Below, piece after piece: positions 18,653 to 26,883 of a stretch of DNA of 64,000 nucleotides; the stretch's first letter is position 1, and each line of letters begins with the position of its first letter. The position numbers and the translations under genes were made by a program. The DNA comes from DASXQK01 sp963724385 (GTDB lineage: Bacteria; Pseudomonadota; Alphaproteobacteria; Dongiales; Dongiaceae). The stretch covers positions 2,666,001-2,730,000 of the forward strand of contig CAVRUJ010000001.1 in the NCBI GenBank assembly GCA_963724385.1, given 5' to 3'. Under the pieces are notes generated by a model that did not search any database, was not told where the DNA came from, and was given only the letters and a program-made list of their open reading frames with translations.

Positions 18653-20458
18653 TCAGCCGGCGCCCAACGCCTCATCCAGATCGCGGATCAAATCCTCGGC
18701 CAGCTCGAGGCCGACCGAGAGCCTGACCACGTCGGGCCCCGCCCCCGCCGCCAGGCGCTGCTCGTCGCCGAGCTGCCGGTGGGTGGTGGAGGCGGGATGC
18801 AGGATCAGGCTTCGCGTGTCGCCGATATTGGCAAGATGGGAGAACAGCTGCACGTTCTCGACCAGTTTGGTTCCCGCCTCATAGCCGCCCTTGACCCCGA
18901 AAGTCAGCACCGCGCCGGCGCCCCTGGGCAGGTACTTCTTCGCCAATGCGTGGAACGGGCTTTGCGGCAATCCGGCATAGGAGACCCAGGCCACCTTCGG
19001 ATGGGAAGCGAGGAACTCGGCCACCTTCTGGGCATTGGCCACATGCCGGTCCATGCGCACATGCAATGTCTCGATCCCCGTGAGCGTGAGGAAGGCATTC
19101 ATCGGCGAAAGTGTCGGCCCGAAATCGCGCAAGGCCACGGCGCGAGCCTTGGTTGTGAAGGCGAAGTCGCCGAAGTTCTCGAAGAACTTCAGGCCGTGAT
19201 AAGCGGGCTCGGGCTCGGTCAGCGAGGGGAAGCGGCCGCCTTGGGACCAGTCGAAGCGGCCGGATTCGATCACCGCACCGCCCAGCGAATTGCCATGGCC
19301 ACAAAGGAACTTGGTCGTCGAATGGCAGACGATATCGGCACCCCAGTCGATGGGCCGGCAGAGATAGGGAGTGGCGAGCGTGTTATCGACGATGAAAGGC
19401 AGGCCCGCCTCATGCGCGATCTTCGCGATCGCCTCGAGATCGACGACGATGCCGCCCGGATTGGCCAGGCTCTCGACGAAGATCGCCTTGCAGCGCGGCG
19501 AGAGGGCCTTGCGGAAATTCTCCGGATTTGTGGGATCGACGAAATGGCAGGTCCAGCCGAGCTTCTTGAACGAAAGGCCGAACTGGGTGAGCGACCCGCC
19601 ATAGAGATTGCGCGAGGCGAGGAATTCGTCGCCCGGCTCCATGAGGGTGAAGAAGGTGAGGAACTGGGCGGCGTGACCCGAGGCGGCGGCCACGGCCGCG
19701 CGCCCGCCTTCCAGGCTCGCCAGGCGCTCTTCCAGCACGGAGACGGTCGGGTTGTTGAGACGCGAATAGATGTAGCCGAAGTTATGCAGGTTGAAGAGCG
19801 AGGCGGCGTGATCCACGTCCTCGAAAACATAGGAGGTCGTTTGGTAGATGGGCGTGGCGCGCGCGCCGGTCACCGGATCGGGTGCGGCCCCGGCATGCAC
19901 CGCGCGAGTCTCGAAGCCGTAGCTCCTGTTGCGCGGCGGCGGCGGGCGATCCTTCGCGCGCCTCGGCCTCGGCGGCTCGGCCGGCCGGTTTCGGATGATG
20001 CCCGAGTTGACCCCGCTCCACGAGAGCTCGCCGCCCAGCCGACCGAACTCGATCTTGGGGCAGCGGTTCATGATCACTTCCAGGCCGGCGGCCTCGGCCC
20101 TGGCCGCGGCTGCGTCATTGCGCACGCCGAGCTGCATCCAGACCACCTTGGCCCCGATGGCGATCGCCTCCTCGACGATCGGTGGCACCTGGTCCGAGGC
20201 GCGGAAGACGTCCACCATGTCGATCGGCTCGGGAATCTCCTTGAGGGAGGCGTAGACCTTCTCGCCCAGCAGCATCTGGCCGGCGATCGCGGGATTGACC
20301 GGGATCACCCGATAGCCTTTGCCCTGGAGATATTTCATCACGAAGTAGCTGGGCCGGTTCCAGTTGGGCGAGGCGCCGACCATGGCGATGGTCTTGACGC
20401 GCTCGAGGATCGAGCGGAGCTTTGCATCGCTGTAGGGGATGGGTTCGAGATCGCTCAT
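18653..20458 (-). CDS. metY: CoA-binding domain (YccU-type) fused to O-acetylhomoserine sulfhydrylase (MetY)
   Basis: One uninterrupted 601-residue frame joins two proteins. Residues 1-150 are a CoA-binding Rossmann domain (TIAMVGASPNWNRPSYFVMK, ... GLEVIMNRCPKIEFGRLGGE). A Pro/Arg-rich linker (about 155-182) follows. From about residue 183 the chain is a full-length MetY (FETRAVHAG, ATPIYQTTSYVF, YSRLNNPTV), with the PLP lysine at Lys383 in HSTTKFLCGHG. MetY makes homocysteine or methionine precursors from O-acetylhomoserine and sulfide. In many bacteria the two genes are neighbours; fusion is less usual. GAGG lies five bases before the ATG. Homocysteine from this enzyme would feed Bmt in this window. 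Confidence 0.93.
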   Translation of the reverse strand: MSDLEPIPYSDAKLRSILERVKTIAMVGASPNWNRPSYFVMKYLQGKGYRVIPVNPAIAGQMLLGEKVYASLKEIPEPIDMVDVFRASDQVPPIVEEAIAIGAKVVWMQLGVRNDAAAARAEAAGLEVIMNRCPKIEFGRLGGELSWSGVNSGIIRNRPAEPPRPRRAKDRPPPPRNRSYGFETRAVHAGAAPDPVTGARATPIYQTTSYVFEDVDHAASLFNLHNFGYIYSRLNNPTVSVLEERLASLEGGRAAVAAASGHAAQFLTFFTLMEPGDEFLASRNLYGGSLTQFGLSFKKLGWTCHFVDPTNPENFRKALSPRCKAIFVESLANPGGIVVDLEAIAKIAHEAGLPFIVDNTLATPYLCRPIDWGADIVCHSTTKFLCGHGNSLGGAVIESGRFDWSQGGRFPSLTEPEPAYHGLKFFENFGDFAFTTKARAVALRDFGPTLSPMNAFLTLTGIETLHVRMDRHVANAQKVAEFLASHPKVAWVSYAGLPQSPFHALAKKYLPRGAGAVLTFGVKGGYEAGTKLVENVQLFSHLANIGDTRSLILHPASTTHRQLGDEQRLAAGAGPDVVRLSVGLELAEDLIRDLDEALGAG

Positions 20459-20578
20459 CTTGCCTCGCGGCTTGGCCTCCGGGCATCTAGCGGCGCTATT
20501 CTAAGCAGGAATGGATAGACCTTCCCATAGATGCACCTCGCTTGCGCCATAGCCGTCCGCCGGGTTTGACTGACAACC

Positions 20579-21208
20579 ATGAAGACCGTCTACAACCGCA
20601 TTGCGGGCCAGAGCCTGGAGCGCCTGTCAGCGCTCAGCGATGGGCTTTTCGCCTTCGCCATGACGCTTCTCGTCCTCGATATCCGCGTGCCGGCCATGGA
20701 CGCCATCCACAACGAAAGCGATCTGTGGCGCGCACTCCTCGGCCTGGCGCCCCGAATCGGCATGTATCTGATGAGCTTCTTGACCCTGGGCATCTTCTGG
20801 CTTGGTCAGCAGACCCAGATCCAATACCTGGCGCGGGGCGATCGCAATCTGGCCTGGCTCCATATCGCCTTCCTGGCCGCCATCGCCCTCCTGCCCTTCT
20901 CCACGGCTCTGCTGGCCGAATTCATGACTTTCCGCCTGGCACTCCTCGTCTATTGGCTCAACATCCTGATCATCGGGGTGGCGCTCTACGTGACCTGGTC
21001 CTATGCGATCGGCGCCGAACTGGTAAAAGAGGACGCAACCGCCGATGTTTCGGCAGCGGTCAAGCGCCGCATCGTGATCGGCCAGTCGCTCTATGCCTTC
21101 GGCGCCTTGCTCTGCCTCGTCAGCACCTATGCCAGCATCGCCTTCATCCTGCTGGTGCAACTCAACTACGTCGTGGCACCGCGCATTCGGCTGCTTTACA
21201 AGCTGTGA
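20579..21208 (+). CDS. TMEM175-type (DUF1211) membrane channel protein
   Basis: A 209-residue membrane protein with six predicted helices. The first helix reads ERLSALSDGLFAFAMTLLVL, the TMEM175/DUF1211 signature in which R, SD and FAMTLLVL are conserved; the usual Phe before SD is Leu here. Bacterial TMEM175 proteins form potassium-permeable channels. Physiological role here is unknown. It is 43 bp upstream of the LysE-family gene on the same strand, so they may be co-transcribed. The 120-bp region before it shows no regulatory motif I can name. Confidence 0.85.
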   Translation: MKTVYNRIAGQSLERLSALSDGLFAFAMTLLVLDIRVPAMDAIHNESDLWRALLGLAPRIGMYLMSFLTLGIFWLGQQTQIQYLARGDRNLAWLHIAFLAAIALLPFSTALLAEFMTFRLALLVYWLNILIIGVALYVTWSYAIGAELVKEDATADVSAAVKRRIVIGQSLYAFGALLCLVSTYASIAFILLVQLNYVVAPRIRLLYKL

Positions 21209-21251
21209 AAGCCGCGGCCGCGCCGCGCTCGAACTCCCTGCGAGGCGAACC

Positions 21252-21884
21252 ATGAACTCATTCTGGTTGATGTTGGGCACGGTGATGCTGGTGAACCTGA
21301 TGGGCGCCGCCAGCCCCGGGCCCGCTTTCCTCGTGGTGTCTCGCACGGCCGTTGGCGAAGGCCGGCGGGCGGGGCTCGCGACCGGGCTCGGCGTCTCCTC
21401 CGCCACGGTCGTCTGGGCCTTTGCCATGATCCACGGCCTAGCCCTGCTGCTCGCGGTGGCGGCCTGGCTGTTCCACCTGATCCAGGCCCTGGGCGCTGTC
21501 TATCTGCTCTATCTCGGCTGGAAGCTGGTCCGACATGCCGCCGACCCCCTCGCCATGGCCGCCGCCCTGCCCGGCGCTCGCCGGCTCTCGGCCTACCGGC
21601 GGGGTTTTCTCATCAATATCACCAACCCCAAGCTTGCCGTGTTCTTCGGCAGCGTCTTTTCCCAGGTCTATGGGCCGGGCTATCCCGAATGGGTCAATCT
21701 CGTGGTGCTGGCGGCGATCGCGCTGGACGAGGTCGTCTGGTATTCGATCGTGGCGCTGGCGTTCTCCAGCGCCCCGGCCCAGGCCGCCTACGGCCGCGCC
21801 AAACGCTGGATTGATCGCGCCTTCGGCAGCTTCCTCGCCCTCATCGGCCTCAGGCTGCTCTGGAACCTGCGGCTCGCCGCTTGA
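21252..21884 (+). CDS. LysE/RhtB family amino-acid exporter
   Basis: A 210-residue translocator with about six helices. It starts MNSFWLMLGTVMLVNLMGAA followed by SPGPAFLVV, the SPGP motif of the family; then YLLYLGWKLVR and RGFLINITNPKLAVFF are further family marks. LysE-type proteins export amino acids or derivatives such as homoserine lactone or threonine; the substrate cannot be read from sequence. I used the ATG at 21252 because the upstream in-frame text overlaps the TMEM175 gene in another frame. It ends 4 bp from the convergent mttB-like gene. Confidence 0.88.
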   Translation: MNSFWLMLGTVMLVNLMGAASPGPAFLVVSRTAVGEGRRAGLATGLGVSSATVVWAFAMIHGLALLLAVAAWLFHLIQALGAVYLLYLGWKLVRHAADPLAMAAALPGARRLSAYRRGFLINITNPKLAVFFGSVFSQVYGPGYPEWVNLVVLAAIALDEVVWYSIVALAFSSAPAQAAYGRAKRWIDRAFGSFLALIGLRLLWNLRLAA

Positions 21885-21888
21885 TCAG

Positions 21889-23463
21889 TTAGACGTTCGA
21901 ATCCGGAGCCGCCGCCTTTTTCTTGGCGATGAATTCCTGGAGCGCCTCGTCCCTGCCTGGATCCAGAGGCGGCGCTTCGTATTCCTGGAGCATCCGCTTC
22001 CACAGCTTGTTGGCGCGCTGGGCCGCATCGAGCCGGCCCTCGGCCTCCCACTGCTCGAAGCTGTTGTTGTCGGCGATGGTGGAGCGATAGAAGGCGGTCT
22101 CGAAATTGGCCTGGGTGTGGGAGCAACCGAGGAAGTGGCTGCCCGGCCCCACCTCGCGGATGGCGTCCATCGCCTGGCCGTTTTCCGACAGATCGATGCC
22201 CTTGGCCAGCACCTGCATCATGCCCAGCTGATCGGCATCCATGACGAACTTCTCGTAGCCGGAGGCGAGCCCGCCCTCGAGCCAGCCCGCGCCATGAAGG
22301 ACGAAATTCGTCCCCGCCTGGAGGGTCGGCAGCAAGGTCTGGGCGCTCTCGTACGCCGCCTGGGCGTCGGGGATCTTGGAGGCGCACAGCGAGCCGCCGG
22401 TACGGAAAGGGATCCCAAGACGCCGGGCGAGCTGGCCGGCGGCCAGCGACACCAGGGTCGGCTCCGGCGTGCCGAAGGTTGGCGCGCCCGATTGCATGGA
22501 AATGGAGCTCGCGAAGACGCCGAACACCACCGGCGCCCCGGGGCGGACGAGCTGGGTCGTGCCGGCGCCGGCGAGCACCTCGGCCAGGACCTGGGCGAGC
22601 GTGCCCGCGGCCGTCACCGGGCTCATGGCGCCGGCCAGGATGAAGGGCGTCACCACGCAGGCCTGGTTGGCCCGCGCATAGACCTTGAGGGCGCCCAGCA
22701 TGGTGCCGTCCCAGACCATGGGCGAGTTGGCGTTGATCAGGCTGGTGATGACCGTGTTCTTGTCGACGAAATCCTCACCGAACAGGAGGCGCGCCATGGC
22801 CACCGTATCGGCGGCGCGTTCCGGCTGGGTGACAGAGCCCATGAAGGGCTTATCCGAGAGCCGGATGTGGCTATAGACCATGTCGAGATGGCGCTTATTG
22901 ACTGGAAGGTCGACCGGCTCGCACACCGTGCCGCCCGAATGATGGATCGAGGGCGACATGTAGGCGAGCTTCACGAAATTGCGGAAGTCCTCGATGGTGG
23001 CGTAGCGCCGGCCTTCGTCGAGGGAGCGGATGAAGGGCGGCCCATAGACCGGCGCGAAGACCGTGTTGTCCCCGCCGATGACGACGCTGCGTTCCGGGTT
23101 GCGGGCATGTTGGGTGTATTGCTTGGGCGCGGTCTTCTGGATCAACGCGCGCGGCAGCCCGCGCGGGAAATGCACCCGCGTCCCCTTCACGTCGGCGCCA
23201 GCGCCGCGCCAGAGCTGGAGGGCCTCGGCATCGTCGCGGAACTCGATGCCGATCTCTTCCAGGATCGTATCGGCGTTGCGCTCGATGATCTGCAAGCCTT
23301 CTTCGTTCAGCACCGTCACCAGGGGGATCTTGCGGACGATGTAGGGCTGCTGGACCAACTTCGGATGGCTGCGCGTGGCGCGCCTTGCGTCGGCGCCGCC
23401 GCGCTGCCGGCGGCCGGCCGGCGCCTGCACGGCGGCATCGGGCGGGGTGTCGGTCGAGGTCAT
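21889..23463 (-). CDS. MttB-superfamily (trimethylamine methyltransferase family) protein without pyrrolysine
   Basis: A 524-residue TIM-barrel protein of the MttB superfamily. After a basic, disordered N-terminus (about 45 residues) it reads NEEGLQIIERNADTILEEIG and then FGTPEPTLVSLAAGQLARRL and GAGWLEGGLASGYEKFVMDA, all typical. True MttB uses pyrrolysine at an amber codon; this frame has no internal TAG, so it belongs to the non-Pyl branch, whose studied members demethylate glycine betaine, proline betaine or carnitine onto a corrinoid protein. No corrinoid protein or corrinoid:folate methyltransferase gene is in the window. The ATG at 23463 was preferred over an upstream in-frame start. 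Confidence 0.88.
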   Translation of the reverse strand: MTSTDTPPDAAVQAPAGRRQRGGADARRATRSHPKLVQQPYIVRKIPLVTVLNEEGLQIIERNADTILEEIGIEFRDDAEALQLWRGAGADVKGTRVHFPRGLPRALIQKTAPKQYTQHARNPERSVVIGGDNTVFAPVYGPPFIRSLDEGRRYATIEDFRNFVKLAYMSPSIHHSGGTVCEPVDLPVNKRHLDMVYSHIRLSDKPFMGSVTQPERAADTVAMARLLFGEDFVDKNTVITSLINANSPMVWDGTMLGALKVYARANQACVVTPFILAGAMSPVTAAGTLAQVLAEVLAGAGTTQLVRPGAPVVFGVFASSISMQSGAPTFGTPEPTLVSLAAGQLARRLGIPFRTGGSLCASKIPDAQAAYESAQTLLPTLQAGTNFVLHGAGWLEGGLASGYEKFVMDADQLGMMQVLAKGIDLSENGQAMDAIREVGPGSHFLGCSHTQANFETAFYRSTIADNNSFEQWEAEGRLDAAQRANKLWKRMLQEYEAPPLDPGRDEALQEFIAKKKAAAPDSNV

Positions 23464-23799
23464 GGCAGCACCGAGGGACGGTTCACGGGAAATCCATATG
23501 TGCGACCCATGAACGGCTGCATCTAGCCGATGCGCGACAGCACCTGACATATCCGCGCCATTAGCCCGGCCGGCTCGCGGCATCGTGAGCCGGGCGGCCT
23601 TGTCCGGGGCAACCCCGGCGATTGACCGAACTCAGGGCCGGGTGCGATGCTAACTGGTTGATGGCGCTGCTCGCGCCGGGCGGTGTCGTCGCAATGGAAG
23701 CGGGACGGTCGCGCCTGTCTGCGGGCGCCGAGTTTGCGCACCAGTCGTCCGCAGCAGTGCTTAGGGCCGCTCCTCGCCGAATGCCGAGGGAGATGCCCG
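23464..23799. promoter_or_regulatory. Divergent intergenic region with two GC-rich hairpins
   Basis: This 336-bp region separates the mttB-like gene from the secreted-paralog operon. It contains two inverted repeats: CCGGCTC/GAGCCGG (23570-23576 and 23587-23593, 10-nt loop) and CCGGGG/CCCCGG (23604-23609 and 23613-23618, 3-nt loop). No T-tract follows either, so they are not classic terminators, and because the flanking genes diverge they may belong to leader RNA. I recognise no riboswitch class. Confidence 0.4.
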
Positions 23800-24612
23800 A
23801 TGACGCGCAAAATCCGCTTCGCCGTTGTGCTAGCCGCCTTGGCCTTGCCGGCCCTATCGGCAGAGCGCGCCGAAGCGGCCACCCAGATCCTGGGCATCGT
23901 CGCCAGCAACGGAATGCCCACCCCGCTCCGCTGCCAGGATGGCGTCTGCCGCGGCTTCTTCAGCAGCTTCTGCCTGGAGCAGGACCGGCCCGCCCCGCAG
24001 GTTCAAGCCGAATACGGGCTTGCGGCGGGCGGCGGGCTTACTCTTGTCGTCACCCGCGCCGACGGCAGCCGGATGCGCTTGCCCGCCGATGGCCTGGTCA
24101 GCTTGCGCAGCGAGATCGGCTTTTCATCCATGAGCATCTCCATACCCGAGGCGCGGTTGAGAGCGCTGGGCGCAGGCTCTGCCTCGATCGACGTGGCGCC
24201 GATGACAACGGCGCTGCCGATTCCGGTGGCAGGCGATCCGAACCCGCTGACCCCTGAGGAGATCGCCTATGTGACCGGCAAGCTGCGCCGGCTGGCCGAA
24301 CCGGCCTTCGAGAATTCGGGCAAAACGAACGACGAGGCGCGGCTCGCCACCATGGTCGTCAATAACCTGCCGTTCGACGAGCCGAAGACGGCGGCCGGGC
24401 GTGAGGCTGTCTGGGACAAGGTGATGGCTGCCATATCCGGGCAGGCGGTCGATCCGACGGCCGTGGCGGCGAGCAGCCGGATGTTCAGCGACTGCGGTGC
24501 TGCCGTCGATTCGCTGACCGCATTCAATCTCGGCCTATGCATGCAGCTACGTCAAACCGACCTGATGTCGGGTTCTAACCGCGCCTTCTGGGACAGCCTG
24601 GGCGGCAGTTAA
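23800..24612 (+). CDS. Secreted protein of unknown function, paralog 1 of 3
   Basis: A 270-residue exported protein I do not recognise. A signal peptide (about 1-26, MTRKIRFAVVLAALALPALS then AERAEA) is followed by TQILGIVASNGMPTPLRCQD. Conserved cysteines with the two paralogs are C-x4-C-x7-C near the mature N-terminus and a C-x14-C pair near the C-terminus. The middle is a beta-rich domain with LVVTRADGSRMRLP, then a helical part. The ending NRAFWDSLGGS recurs in paralog 3. It is followed 13 bp later by paralog 2. I chose the ATG at 23800 for its signal peptide; the frame is open upstream. Function cannot be inferred. Confidence 0.75.
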   Translation: MTRKIRFAVVLAALALPALSAERAEAATQILGIVASNGMPTPLRCQDGVCRGFFSSFCLEQDRPAPQVQAEYGLAAGGGLTLVVTRADGSRMRLPADGLVSLRSEIGFSSMSISIPEARLRALGAGSASIDVAPMTTALPIPVAGDPNPLTPEEIAYVTGKLRRLAEPAFENSGKTNDEARLATMVVNNLPFDEPKTAAGREAVWDKVMAAISGQAVDPTAVAASSRMFSDCGAAVDSLTAFNLGLCMQLRQTDLMSGSNRAFWDSLGGS

Positions 24613-24625
24613 TGAGGGATCGCCA

Positions 24626-25480
24626 ATGATTGGCCAAGACTTGATGGTTTGGCGTCGATTGGGGCTCGGGACCACGCTGGCGGCCGCGCTCTGGCTCGTG
24701 GGCTCGGCTGCCGAGGCAGCACCCCAAATCCTCGGGCTTGTCGCCAGCAACGGCGTTCCCACGCCGCTCACCTGCGAAGACGGCCTATGTAGCGGCTTCG
24801 TCAGCAGCTTCTGCCTGCAGGCGGGAAGGCCGTCGCCGAAGGTGGACAGCGAATACCAACTGGCCCCCGGCGGCGGGTTCACCCTGATCGCCCGACGCGC
24901 CGACGGCAGCAGCATCCGCCTGCCGGGCGAAGACCTCATCGCGGTCCGCAGCCGGATCGGGTTCTCCTCCGTCACGCTCTCGCTGCCCGAGGCGCGGCTG
25001 AAGGCGCTCGGAGCCGTCTCGGCCGCCATCGAGATCTCTCCCATGACCTCGGTCCTGCCGGTCGCTGTGGCGGGCGACGGGAATCCCCAGACAGCGGCGG
25101 ACATCGCTTACGCCACCGGCACGGAGCGCCGTATCGCCGAGCGCAGCTTCGAGACCCCGGGCGAGGCGAGCGACGCCGCCAAGCTCGCAGCCTTGCTCAT
25201 CAACAGCCTGCCGTCCGACGAGCCGAAGGCCGAGGCATCCCGCCAGGCGATCTGGGAAAAGGCGCTGATGCTGGCCGCGGGATCGCCCCTCGATCCCCAA
25301 GGCATCGCCGAGGCGGCCGTGTTGTATCGCAATTGCGGCGCGGCGGTGGATGCGCGTACCGCCGTGACCCTCAAGACCTGCATGGAAACCAGTCAAGCTG
25401 GACTGATCGGCGCATTGGAGTTGCAGCAGGCGACCGGCGCCCCTGCCCGATCGGTCGACGACGGCGCCGGCGGCAGCTGA
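24626..25480 (+). CDS. Secreted protein of unknown function, paralog 2 of 3
   Basis: A 284-residue paralog of the preceding gene. The signal peptide ends about SAAEAA, and the mature protein begins PQILGLVASNGVPTPLTCED with the same C-x4-C-x7-C arrangement (CEDGLCSGFVSSFC) and the same C-terminal cysteine pair. GGGFTLIARRADGSSIRLPG aligns with paralog 1. It differs by a divergent end (QQATGAPARSVDDGAGGS) in place of the Phe-Trp motif. Both flanking gaps are short (13 and 19 bp), so all three genes form one transcription unit. Paralogs 1 and 2 look closer to each other than to paralog 3. Confidence 0.75.
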   Translation: MIGQDLMVWRRLGLGTTLAAALWLVGSAAEAAPQILGLVASNGVPTPLTCEDGLCSGFVSSFCLQAGRPSPKVDSEYQLAPGGGFTLIARRADGSSIRLPGEDLIAVRSRIGFSSVTLSLPEARLKALGAVSAAIEISPMTSVLPVAVAGDGNPQTAADIAYATGTERRIAERSFETPGEASDAAKLAALLINSLPSDEPKAEASRQAIWEKALMLAAGSPLDPQGIAEAAVLYRNCGAAVDARTAVTLKTCMETSQAGLIGALELQQATGAPARSVDDGAGGS

Positions 25481-25499
25481 TAGAGGAGGAACCCGAACC

Positions 25500-26312
25500 A
25501 TGAACCGCATTCTTCGTTTGACGTTGCCCGCGGTCTTCGCCGGCGGGCTCGTTCTCTCGGCCGGCCTGGCCGAGGCCTCGCCGCAGGTCTTGGGCCTCGT
25601 CGCCAGCATTCGCCCGACGCCCATGCAATGCGGCGCTTCAGGCTGCCGGGCCGATCTTTCTTCGTTCTGTCTGGAACAGCCGCGCTCCAATCCGATCGAT
25701 GGGATGGCTTATGACCCGGCGCCGGGCACAAGCCTGACCTTGGTGGTGACCGGCCGGGACGGGCAAATCCGCCGGCTCGACGGCACCCGCTACCTCGCTT
25801 TCGTCGACGGCCGGGGTTTCGCCTCGGTCACTGCCCGGCTCACCGCCGCCGACCTGGCGAACCTCGATGCCGCTTCCGTCGCCATCGAGGTGGGCAAGGA
25901 TGCGTCGCTCCTGCCCGTCGCCAAGGCCGCCGACCCGAACCCGCAATCGGACCAGGAAATCGCGCTCGCCACCGGGGCCAGCCGCAAGAAGGCCGAGACC
26001 TTCTTCGACCGGTCGGGACCAGATTCCGACGCCATTCGCCTCACCAACGCCATGATCAACTACCTGCCGCCAGGTGAGCTGGGCCGGAACCCGGCCGACG
26101 CCGAGGTGCTGACGAAGACGGAGGCACTCTACCAGGGCGCGCCGGTCGATCCCGCCGGCGTCAGGCAGGCCGAAGAGATCCACAGCAATTGCGTCGCCAA
26201 GGTGGACGTCCACCACCAGATCGAAAGCATGCGCAGTTGCCTGGAAGGGAGCCACGACATCCTGCTCACGCACACCAACGTCGACTTCTGGAATTCGCTC
26301 GGCGGTTCGTGA
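25500..26312 (+). CDS. Secreted protein of unknown function, paralog 3 of 3
   Basis: A 270-residue paralog with a signal peptide (MNRILRLTLPAVFAGGLVLS, cleavage about EA-SPQ) and the mature start SPQVLGLVASIRPTPMQCGA, retaining C-x4-C-x7-C and the C-terminal cysteine pair. It ends VDFWNSLGGS like paralog 1. A strong ribosome-binding site (GAGGAGG) precedes its ATG. It is the most diverged copy: residues between the signal peptide and the first cysteine are shorter. It is convergent with the Lrp-type regulator 10 bp away. An exported, disulfide-containing, duplicated family is all that can be said. Confidence 0.75.
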   Translation: MNRILRLTLPAVFAGGLVLSAGLAEASPQVLGLVASIRPTPMQCGASGCRADLSSFCLEQPRSNPIDGMAYDPAPGTSLTLVVTGRDGQIRRLDGTRYLAFVDGRGFASVTARLTAADLANLDAASVAIEVGKDASLLPVAKAADPNPQSDQEIALATGASRKKAETFFDRSGPDSDAIRLTNAMINYLPPGELGRNPADAEVLTKTEALYQGAPVDPAGVRQAEEIHSNCVAKVDVHHQIESMRSCLEGSHDILLTHTNVDFWNSLGGS

Positions 26313-26322
26313 CCAGGACTCC

Positions 26323-26811
26323 CTACCGCTCTCCCGGCAGGGGCAAGGCGCGGGGTTCGACCGGTGTCGATTGAATGATCGAGGTCGTGGTCTGGCCGAA
26401 GGCCAGGAACCGGTCGATCACGCCGTCGAGCCGGTCCATGGATTCGAAATGGACCTTGAGGACGAAGCAGTCCTCGCCCGTCACCCGGTGGCATTCCACC
26501 ACCTGAGGCATCTTCTGGGCCAACTGCGCGACCTTCGCCAGCTGTCCGGGTGAAGGCCTGATCCGGACATAGGCCGCCACGGCGTAGCCGAGCGCCCGCG
26601 GATCCAGTTCCACGCGCCAGCCGCGGATGACGCCTGCCTCTTCCAGACGGGCGAGACGCTCGCGGGCGGCCGGTGCCGAAAGGCCGATCCGGCGGGCAAG
26701 TTCCGAGATGGAGAGCCGCGGGTCGGCGCGCAGTTCGCGGAGAAGCTTCACGTTCCTGGCGTCCTGGAGGAGATCGGATATTTGAAGGTGCATTGCCGCT
26801 TTTCCCTTCAT
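26323..26811 (-). CDS. Lrp/AsnC family transcriptional regulator
   Basis: A 162-residue regulator. The N-terminal winged helix-turn-helix reads LSISELARRIGLSAPAARER, followed by LEEAGVIRGWRVELDPRALG and a C-terminal RAM effector domain (about residues 75-150). Lrp-type proteins sense amino acids and usually control a divergent transport or catabolic gene. Here an EamA/RhtA-type exporter starts 58-73 bp away on the other strand, so that is its likely target. The shared gap contains CCTTCATA twice (once before a T, once before an A), a possible but weak operator. Confidence 0.92.
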   Translation of the reverse strand: MKGKAAMHLQISDLLQDARNVKLLRELRADPRLSISELARRIGLSAPAARERLARLEEAGVIRGWRVELDPRALGYAVAAYVRIRPSPGQLAKVAQLAQKMPQVVECHRVTGEDCFVLKVHFESMDRLDGVIDRFLAFGQTTTSIIQSTPVEPRALPLPGER

Positions 26812-26883
26812 ATCGATGGAATTGTGAGAAGCATGCCTTCATAATGCCATGGAAAGACCGGTCTGTGGGTGCAATTCTTGTTC

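Noticed and set aside
20459..20578. SAM-II riboswitch before the MetY fusion
   Set aside because: The 120-bp leader lacks the conserved SAM-II core when read on the minus strand.
21889..23463. Pyrrolysine-containing MttB
   Set aside because: No in-frame amber codon is present, so the gene belongs to the non-pyrrolysine branch.
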